Assembly (NCBI GenBank): GCA_038145075.1
Contig: JAYQOY010000054.1
Location: 1-11,519, forward strand
Source of the DNA: TMED14 sp038145075
Lineage (GTDB): Bacteria > Bacteroidota > Bacteroidia > Flavobacteriales > Schleiferiaceae
Length of the DNA stretch: 11,519 nt
Direction: 5' to 3'
Shown here one piece after another: positions 1 to 5,198 of the stretch. The notes under the pieces are model-generated. The model saw nothing but the letters and a program-made list of their open reading frames with translations, searched no databases and was not told the origin of the DNA. The position numbers were made by a program, and so were the translations under genes. Each line of letters starts with the position of its first letter. The first letter of the stretch is position 1.

Positions 1-21
1 CCCCCTAGCTCCCTAGCCACA

Positions 22-32
22 GCGCGAAGCGC
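22..32 (+). repeat. Minihairpin 1 (GCGC-GAA-GCGC)
   Basis: A 4-base-pair stem closes a GAA triloop on the plus strand, nine bases after the CTAG at 13. Flanking CAC (18-20) and GTG (33-35) can extend the stem past one bulged A. The core heptamer is GCGAAGC, the DNA minihairpin known for unusual stability. Confidence 0.8.
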
Positions 33-64
33 GTGCCCTCTAGCCCCCTAGCTCCCTAGCTACA

Positions 65-75
65 GCGCGAAGCGC
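65..75 (+). repeat. Minihairpin 2 (GCGC-GAA-GCGC)
   Basis: It is identical to the hairpin at 22-32 and lies at the same offset from the CTAG at 56. It belongs to the second copy of the 43-base repeat. Confidence 0.8.
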
Positions 76-91
76 GTGCCCTCTAGCGCGA

Positions 92-102
92 AGGCGAAGC
101 CT
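92..102 (+). repeat. Minihairpin 3 with covarying stem (AGGC-GAA-GCCT)
   Basis: It lies at the same offset from its CTAG (83) as the other copies. The two outer stem pairs have changed from G:C and C:G to A:T and G:C, while the GAA loop and inner pairs are unchanged. Pairing is therefore kept although the sequence differs, which supports selection for, or copying of, a folded form. Confidence 0.75.
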
Positions 103-142
103 GAGCTCCCTAGCCCTCTAGCCTCCTAGCTCTCTAGCTGCT

Positions 143-153
143 GCGCGCAGCGC
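143..153 (+). repeat. Minihairpin 4 with GCA loop (GCGC-GCA-GCGC)
   Basis: Again it is at the same offset from its CTAG (134). The stem is as in copies 1 and 2, but the loop is GCA, still a GNA triloop. It sits inside a 12-base perfect palindrome at 140-151 and ends two bases before the stop codon of the M1 peptidase gene, which reads in the other direction. Confidence 0.72.
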
Positions 154-154
154 G

Positions 155-1960
155 CTACTCCCACACATTGTCCTCCCGGTTCGCATCGGCGGTCCAACGC
201 TCGGGGTCGACGACTACGCGTTCAATTTGATCGGCGGGCACGTCTACTTGGAAGGTGAAGGTTTTTTGGGTGTAGTTCCAGGGGCCCACGACGGCTTTGT
301 CGGGCTTCGCACCAAACATGGCGGCCAAGGGCACGGTGTAGTGGAGGGTGGTTTTGTTCTTGAGGACCACATCGACGTCCACGGGGAGGGCGAGGGAGCC
401 CTTTCGGGACAATTGAATATTGGCCAAATTGCCACCGGTCGTGTAGACGCTATCGACGGCGACATCGGGCACCTTGTTGGTTTCAATCCACTGGTTCATG
501 TACCAGTCGAGCACCATGCCGGATTCTTGTTCGGCGATGCGCAGGAAATTTTCGGGGCGCGGATGCTTGAAGGCCCACTCGTTTTTGTAGCGCTTCATGG
601 TGGACCAAAAGGCCTTCTCGCCGACGATGCCTCGAAGCTGCACGAGGAAGAGAGAGCCTTTCATGTAGGCGGCCATTTGGTAGGGGAATTTGCCGTCGAA
701 GTAGTTGGCGAGGGTGCTGGCGGGCTCCATCCAGTCTTCGTGGGCGACGCGTCCGTAGCGGCCGAGGTAGCCGAGGTGGGCATTCGGGAAGTTTTTACCC
801 GAAACGACATTCATCGCCTCGTCCTCCGCAAAGCTGGTAAAGCCCTCATCCATCCAATAGTAGCGCTGCTCGTCGGTACCAAGCATGCCGTAAAACCACA
901 TGTGGGAGGCCTCGTGGATGATGGTGCCGAGCAAGCCGTCGTAGCTGCCGTGGACCTGCAACAACGTAGCCATGGGGTATTCCATGGCACCTTCCCCGCC
1001 TTGAACGACGCTGAATTGGGGCCAGTCGTAGCTGCCAAAATGGTCGTGCATGAAGGCGAAATAGGCCTCCACGTCGGCTTGTAGCTTTTCGGTCGACATA
1101 AACTTGCTGGAAGCGCTATCGCTTTGGTAGAAGAAGTGAATGGGCAGGCCGGATGCAGTGACGCGGATGTCGTGCTGCAGTTCTTTGTCGGCGACCCAGG
1201 CGAAGTCGTGCACCTTCTCGGCTTTGAAGCGCCAGGTGATGCGGTCTTTCTTTTTGAACTTCAGGGGCGTGGCCGAATAGCCGTGGCCAATTTCATCGGG
1301 GTTTTGAAGGACGCCCGAACCGCCAATCATGTAGCTCGCCGGGGCCGTAATGTCCACTTGGAAGGTGCCAAAGTCGCCGTAGAACTCGCGCGCCACGTAG
1401 ATGTCAGGGTGCCAGCCGTCGGTGTCGTAGACGACCATTTTGGGGTACCACTGGGTGAAGCTGTAGGCGATGTCTTCGGGGTTGTCTCGGCCTGCACGCT
1501 CGACTAATTTGGGGATGCGCGTGGTGTAGGTCATGTGGAAGGTGACCGTTTGGCCTGGAGCAATGCGTGTGGGGAGTTTGGCATGCAGGATGGTCTGGTC
1601 CACCGTGAAGGAGAGGGCTTCGCCGTTTAGGGTCAAGGTTTGGATGATCTGCTCGCCGTACTCGTCTGGGGCGTAGTTCTCCACCTTGTCGCCGATGGCG
1701 CGGTCGGGGAATTTGGTGGGGATGTTGGCCATGTTGGAAAGCATACTTCCGGGCTGGAAGGCGTTCCAATAGAGGTGAAAGAAGACCTCGTGCAGGTCGT
1801 CGGGGCTGTTGTTGGTGTAAGTCAAGCTGAGGTCTCCAGCGAGCTGGTGCTTTTTGTCGTCCAAATCCACCTGGATGTGGTAGTCGACGGCTTGCTGCCA
1901 GTATTGGGCGAGACTAGGAAAGCTAAACAGGGCCAAAAGGGCGACGAGGAAGTGCTTCAT
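155..1960 (-). CDS. Exported M1-family zinc aminopeptidase
   Basis: A 601-residue zinc metallopeptidase, expected to remove N-terminal residues from peptides outside the cytoplasm. Residues 1-19 form a signal peptide with a hydrophobic core and a cut probably before Gln19 or Tyr20. The N-terminal half is beta-rich, as in M1 enzymes. The catalytic zinc site is HEASH at 349-353 followed after exactly 18 residues by Glu372, the classic HExxH-x18-E. Tyr432, in a YMKG stretch, fits the transition-state tyrosine. The substrate-amine motif is GAMEY at 324-328 where typical members have GxMEN; related forms are known in M1-like Bacteroidota peptidases. No T9SS or lipoprotein signal is evident, so a periplasmic location is most likely. 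The start lies 7 bases after the stop of the hydrolase gene, indicating an operon. The stop is TAG at the edge of the repeat array. Physiological substrate unknown. Confidence 0.93.
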   Translation of the reverse strand: MKHFLVALLALFSFPSLAQYWQQAVDYHIQVDLDDKKHQLAGDLSLTYTNNSPDDLHEVFFHLYWNAFQPGSMLSNMANIPTKFPDRAIGDKVENYAPDEYGEQIIQTLTLNGEALSFTVDQTILHAKLPTRIAPGQTVTFHMTYTTRIPKLVERAGRDNPEDIAYSFTQWYPKMVVYDTDGWHPDIYVAREFYGDFGTFQVDITAPASYMIGGSGVLQNPDEIGHGYSATPLKFKKKDRITWRFKAEKVHDFAWVADKELQHDIRVTASGLPIHFFYQSDSASSKFMSTEKLQADVEAYFAFMHDHFGSYDWPQFSVVQGGEGAMEYPMATLLQVHGSYDGLLGTIIHEASHMWFYGMLGTDEQRYYWMDEGFTSFAEDEAMNVVSGKNFPNAHLGYLGRYGRVAHEDWMEPASTLANYFDGKFPYQMAAYMKGSLFLVQLRGIVGEKAFWSTMKRYKNEWAFKHPRPENFLRIAEQESGMVLDWYMNQWIETNKVPDVAVDSVYTTGGNLANIQLSRKGSLALPVDVDVVLKNKTTLHYTVPLAAMFGAKPDKAVVGPWNYTQKTFTFQVDVPADQIERVVVDPERWTADANREDNVWE

Positions 1961-1967
1961 GCGGGGA

Positions 1968-2813
1968 TCAGTCGTTTAAGGGGCGAGTATGGGCCAAGCG
2001 GGGGCCTTTTTCGGTGAGTTCGAGGGTGCAGGTTTCGTTTTCGGGGTCGTGTTCCAAAAATAAACGGTAGCCGGCCTGCGCCGCTTCCGTGAGAATGGCC
2101 TTCTTTTCGCCCAAGGTGACCAAGGGGCGGGTGTCATAGCCCATCACATAGGGCAAGGGGATGTGACCCACGGAGGGCAGAAGGTCGGCCATGAAGACGA
2201 TCTGTTCGCCGCGGTAGTCCAGGATGGGGCACATTTGGGCATCCGTGTGGCCGTTGACCACAAAGGCGTCAAAGCCCAAGGGGGTGCTGATGCGCTGCTG
2301 GCCTTCGGGGGCATCGATGAAGGCGAGTTGTCCGCTCTCTTGGAGGGGAAGGATGTTTTCCGCGAGGAAGGAGGCTTTTTCGCGGGCGTTTGGCTCGGTA
2401 GCCCACGTCCAATGACGCTCGTTCGTCCAATACGTCGCCTGCGAAAACGCGGGACGCAAGCCCTGTTCGGTGCGTTCAACGGCCCCGCCCACGTGGTCAA
2501 AGTGCATGTGGGTCAAAAAGACGTCCGTGATGTCGCTGCGCTGAAAGCCGAGCGCCTTCAAATTACCGTCCAATGAATCCGTCCCGTGCAGGTGGTAGTG
2601 GCTAAAGAACTTGTCGTCCTGCTTGTTGCCTATGCCGGTATCCACCAAGATGAGGCGGTCGCCGTCCTCGATTAGAAGGGAGCGCATGGCCCACGTGCAG
2701 AGGTTGTTGTCATCTGCGGGATTGGTGCGCTGCCAGAGCTGCTTGGGAACGACCCCAAACATGGCGCCGCCATCTAATTTGAAATACCCGGTGTTGAGTG
2801 TGTGCAACTTCAT
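1968..2813 (-). CDS. Metallo-beta-lactamase-fold hydrolase
   Basis: A 281-residue cytoplasmic protein of the metallo-beta-lactamase superfamily, without a signal peptide. The metal-binding motif THMHFDH at 101-107 supplies His102, His104, Asp106 and His107. His189 (in GHT), Asp210 and His255 complete a two-metal site like that of AiiA-type lactonases. The N-terminus, with LDGGAMFGVVPKQLW at 13-27, resembles a widespread group of MBL-fold hydrolases and supports this start. The substrate cannot be read from the sequence: a lactone, a thioester or another ester are all possible, and quorum quenching should not be assumed. It is the first gene of a two-gene unit with the M1 peptidase. A hairpin with a T-rich tail sits only 21 bases upstream of its start codon. 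Confidence 0.92.
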   Translation of the reverse strand: MKLHTLNTGYFKLDGGAMFGVVPKQLWQRTNPADDNNLCTWAMRSLLIEDGDRLILVDTGIGNKQDDKFFSHYHLHGTDSLDGNLKALGFQRSDITDVFLTHMHFDHVGGAVERTEQGLRPAFSQATYWTNERHWTWATEPNAREKASFLAENILPLQESGQLAFIDAPEGQQRISTPLGFDAFVVNGHTDAQMCPILDYRGEQIVFMADLLPSVGHIPLPYVMGYDTRPLVTLGEKKAILTEAAQAGYRLFLEHDPENETCTLELTEKGPRLAHTRPLND

Positions 2814-2834
2814 AGGGCGAAGCTAAATAAGAAA

Positions 2835-2854
2835 GGGCCGTCCCCCGACGGCCC
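2835..2854 (-). terminator. Intrinsic terminator or leader attenuator between tadA and the hydrolase gene
   Basis: A perfect 8-base-pair stem (2835-2842 with 2847-2854) closes a 4-base loop. Read on the minus strand it is followed by TTTCTTATTT, so it has the form of an intrinsic terminator for transcripts leaving tadA. It ends 21 bases before the start codon of the next gene, which leaves almost no room for a promoter downstream of it. Any promoter for that gene upstream of the hairpin would place it in the 5' leader. Confidence 0.75.
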
Positions 2855-2863
2855 TCCCCAACC

Positions 2864-2871
2864 TAAACTTA
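2864..2871 (-). promoter_or_regulatory. Possible -7 element for the hydrolase-peptidase operon
   Basis: The minus strand reads TAAGTTTA, matching seven of eight positions of TAnnTTTG. No convincing TTG-type -33 element is present. If real, transcription would start at or just before the hairpin at 2835-2854. Weak evidence from a single motif. Confidence 0.25.
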
Positions 2872-2941
2872 CGAACGAATCTAAACGCAGAGTTCGTCGG
2901 TAGGAAGATTCCAAAAGCTGTGCCAAGCTGGCGGAGGGGGG

Positions 2942-3382
2942 TTATTTTTTTCGCTTGGCGCGGAAAAATTCCGTCATCAAGTCGCCGCAGACCTCCGCCT
3001 CAATGCCGGTGGTGACCTGCGTTTTGGGGTGGAACTGGCCGCCCATGGTGCGGAAGCCGCGCTTTTCGTCGCTGGCCCCGTAGACGATGCGGCCAATTTG
3101 GGACCAAAAGAGCGCGCCGGCGCACATGCTGCAGGGTTCGAGCGTGACGTAGAGGGTGCAGTCTGGGAGGTATTTGGCGCCCAGGTAGTGGGAGGCGGCG
3201 GTGATGGCTTGCATTTCCGCGTGGGCCGTGACGTCGTGGAGCTGCTCCGTGAGGTTGTGGCCGCGCGCGATGATCTGGTTGTTGCTCACCACAATTGCCC
3301 CCACAGGCACCTCATCGGCCTCGTAGGCTTTGAGGGCTTCGCGGATGGCTTGGCGCATGAAATAAACGTCGTCAAACTCCAT
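2942..3382 (-). CDS. tadA: tRNA-specific adenosine deaminase
   Basis: A 146-residue cytidine-deaminase-fold enzyme that converts adenosine to inosine at the wobble position (A34) of tRNA-Arg(ACG), letting one tRNA read several arginine codons. Zinc ligands are His54 in the HAE motif and Cys84 and Cys87 in PCSMC; Glu56 is the proton-shuttling glutamate. The GHN motif at 41-43 and the C-terminal EFFRAKRKK tail resemble bacterial TadA, and the length fits the family. I chose the ATG at 3382, because the protein from there starts like TadA; an in-frame ATG eight codons upstream is possible but would run into the space shared with aspS. A related guanine or cytosine deaminase is the main alternative, less likely given the TadA-like tail. 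Confidence 0.93.
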   Translation of the reverse strand: MEFDDVYFMRQAIREALKAYEADEVPVGAIVVSNNQIIARGHNLTEQLHDVTAHAEMQAITAASHYLGAKYLPDCTLYVTLEPCSMCAGALFWSQIGRIVYGASDEKRGFRTMGGQFHPKTQVTTGIEAEVCGDLMTEFFRAKRKK

Positions 3383-3415
3383 GGGGATAAAACTACGTAG
3401 CCCCACCGGCTTTTT

Positions 3416-3423
3416 TACCTTTG
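3416..3423 (+). promoter_or_regulatory. Bacteroidota -7 promoter element of aspS
   Basis: TACCTTTG is a perfect match to TAnnTTTG, the -7 element of Bacteroidota housekeeping promoters. It lies 17 bases before the aspS start codon, so the leader would be only about 10 bases. The -33 region has no clear TTG. The preceding six-T run may contribute. It probably drives aspS and, by overlap, the ClC gene. Confidence 0.65.
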
Positions 3424-3440
3424 CACTTCATTTCACGACC

Positions 3441-5198
3441 ATGTACCGTACACACACTTGCGGCGAACTGCGCCTTTCTCATGCGGGTCAAACCGTCACC
3501 CTTAGCGGCTGGGTCCAGCGCCGACGCGACTTTGGAGGCATGTCCTTCATCGATTTGCGCGACCGCTATGGCCTGACGCAGCTCGCTTTCAACGAGGGCG
3601 TCGATCCCGCTATGTTGGAGCTCGCACGCAGCGCACAGCGCGAATTTGTGGTGCAGGCCACGGGCAAAGTCGTGGAACGCGAGAACAAAAACCCCAACTT
3701 GCCTACGGGTGAGGTGGAGATTTGGGTGACCGAATTCAAGGTCCTCAACGGCGCCAAAACCCCTCCCTTCACGATTGAAGCGGAAACGGACGGCGGCGAA
3801 GAGCTGCGCATGAAGTACCGCTACTTGGACATCCGCCGCGCGCCGGTCCGTGAAAAATTATTGCTCCGCAACCGCATCAACATGTCGGTTCGGACCTACC
3901 TGAACGACCTGGGCTTCGCCGATGTAGAGACCCCCTTCCTGATCAAAAGCACCCCAGAAGGCGCCCGCGACTTTGTCGTCCCTTCTCGCGTGCACCACGG
4001 CCAGTTCTACGCGCTGCCCCAGTCGCCCCAGACCTTCAAGCAGCTGCTCATGGTCGCCGGCATGGACCGCTACTACCAGATCGTGCGCTGCTTCCGCGAT
4101 GAAGACTTGCGCGCCGACCGCCAGCCCGAATTCACCCAAATCGACTGCGAGATGGCCTTTGTCGAACAGGAGGACATCCTCCAGACGTTTGAAGGCCTCC
4201 TCAAGCACGTTATCCGCGATGTACACGGCCTAGAAGTGGGCGACATTCCCCGCATGACCTACGACGACGCCATGCGCCTCTACGGCAACGACAAGCCGGA
4301 CATTCGCTTTGGCATGACCTTCGTCGAACTCAACGACCGCGTCCAAGGCAGCGGATTCCCTGTCTTTGACAACGCGGAATTGGTCGTGGGCATCAAGGTC
4401 GATGGCTGCGCGGGCTACACCCGCAAACAGCTCGACGCCCTCACCGACTACGTCAAGCGTCCTCAGCTGGGCATGTCCGGCCTCATCTGGATGAAGGTGG
4501 ACGAGCAAGGCCAGCTTTCTTCCAGCGTGAACAAGTTCTTTGACGAAGCCGCCTTGGCCGGCTGGGCAGAGGCCTTTGACGCTAAGGCCGGCGATTTGGT
4601 GCTGGTCCTCGCGGGCCATGCCAACAAGACCCGCAAGGCCTTGAGCGAACTGCGCATGCATTTGGCCCAAGAATTAGGTCTGCGCAAGCCGGACGTCTTT
4701 GCCCCCCTGTGGGTGCTGGACTTCCCGCTGCTCGAATGGGACGAAGAATCCGGCCGCTGGTTCGCCATGCACCACCCCTTCACGAGCCCCAAGCCCGAAG
4801 ACATCCCCTTGATCGACAGCGACCCCGGAGCTGTTCGCGCTAACGCCTACGACTTGGTCCTCAACGGCAACGAAATTGGCGGCGGCTCCATCCGTATCCA
4901 CGACCGCGCCTTGCAACAGCGCATGTTTGACCTGCTCGGCTTCAGCAAGGAAGAGGCCTTGGAGCAGTTTGGCTTCTTGATGAATGCCTTCGAATACGGT
5001 GCTCCTCCCCACGGCGGCATCGCCTTCGGCTTTGACCGTTTGGTGGCCCTGATGGGCGGCGACGAGGTCATCCGCGACTACATCGCCTTCCCCAAAAACA
5101 ACGCTGGCCGCGACGTGATGATTGATGCGCCCTCGCACATCAACCCCGCCCAGCTGACGGAACTCTCCTTGGGCATCACCCCGGTTCAGCCTGCATGA
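3441..5198 (+). CDS. aspS: Aspartyl-tRNA synthetase
   Basis: A 585-residue class II aminoacyl-tRNA synthetase that charges tRNA-Asp with aspartate using ATP in the cytoplasm. Residues 1 to about 105 form the OB-fold anticodon-binding domain. The catalytic core contains motif 1 around 152-168, the QSPQ segment at 194-197, motif 2 (FRDEDLRADRQPEF, 218-231) and motif 3 (GIAFGFDRL, 526-534, with Arg533 as the ATP-binding arginine). The bacterial-type GAD insertion lies at about 285-410. Length and order are those of bacterial AspRS. The start at 3441 was chosen because MYRTHTCGEL is the usual N-terminus and a promoter element lies just upstream; an in-frame ATG at 3381 would precede that element. 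Whether it also charges tRNA-Asn was not determined. Its TGA overlaps the next gene's ATG. Confidence 0.97.
   Translation: MYRTHTCGELRLSHAGQTVTLSGWVQRRRDFGGMSFIDLRDRYGLTQLAFNEGVDPAMLELARSAQREFVVQATGKVVERENKNPNLPTGEVEIWVTEFKVLNGAKTPPFTIEAETDGGEELRMKYRYLDIRRAPVREKLLLRNRINMSVRTYLNDLGFADVETPFLIKSTPEGARDFVVPSRVHHGQFYALPQSPQTFKQLLMVAGMDRYYQIVRCFRDEDLRADRQPEFTQIDCEMAFVEQEDILQTFEGLLKHVIRDVHGLEVGDIPRMTYDDAMRLYGNDKPDIRFGMTFVELNDRVQGSGFPVFDNAELVVGIKVDGCAGYTRKQLDALTDYVKRPQLGMSGLIWMKVDEQGQLSSSVNKFFDEAALAGWAEAFDAKAGDLVLVLAGHANKTRKALSELRMHLAQELGLRKPDVFAPLWVLDFPLLEWDEESGRWFAMHHPFTSPKPEDIPLIDSDPGAVRANAYDLVLNGNEIGGGSIRIHDRALQQRMFDLLGFSKEEALEQFGFLMNAFEYGAPPHGGIAFGFDRLVALMGGDEVIRDYIAFPKNNAGRDVMIDAPSHINPAQLTELSLGITPVQPA

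Larger units (their letters stand above)
1..86 (+). repeat. Two tandem 43-base direct repeats
   Basis: Positions 1-43 and 44-86 are identical except for one base (C at 18, T at 61). Each copy contains CTAG octamers and one 27-base hairpin unit. This near-perfect copy lies within the looser 8/27-base array and suggests a recent tandem duplication of a composite unit. Confidence 0.93.
1..160. repeat. CTAG-headed 8/27-base repeat array with embedded minihairpins
   Basis: Ten CTAG tetranucleotides start at 5, 13, 40, 48, 56, 83, 110, 118, 126 and 134, and every interval is exactly 8 or 27 bases. The 8-base units follow a loose CTAGCYCY pattern. The 27-base units begin at 13, 56, 83 and 134 and each holds a hairpin at the same internal offset. 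CTAG is otherwise sparse in the window. The bases before the first CTAG look like the tail of another unit, so the array probably continues beyond the left edge. On the right it overlaps the stop codon of the M1 peptidase gene. I see no open reading frame in it. It could be a spreading intergenic repeat family, in the manner of REP elements; that is inference. Confidence 0.88.

Noticed and set aside
1..160. CRISPR array
   Set aside because: There are no unique spacers. The spacings are 8 or 27 bases and the intervening sequences are themselves repeated; no cas gene is present.
227..1084. A 285-codon plus-strand frame opposite the M1 peptidase
   Set aside because: It is antisense to a gene with an intact zinc motif and signal peptide. 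The Val/Gly/His-rich translation is a shadow of the real coding strand.
2817..2823. A single GCGAAGC next to the hydrolase start, as in the repeat array
   Set aside because: It is not preceded by a CTAG at the array's offset and the flanks do not extend the stem, so it is probably chance.
2871..2932. Two weaker inverted repeats downstream of tadA (2871-2876 with 2892-2897, and 2922-2932)
   Set aside because: The stems are only 6 and 4 base pairs and neither is followed by a proper T-run on the minus strand. The hairpin at 2835-2854 is a far better terminator.
3381..3440. An upstream aspS start giving a 20-residue N-terminal extension
   Set aside because: The extension does not resemble AspRS, would begin within the tadA start codon, and would lie upstream of the TACCTTTG promoter element. 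The ATG at 3441 gives the normal N-terminus.
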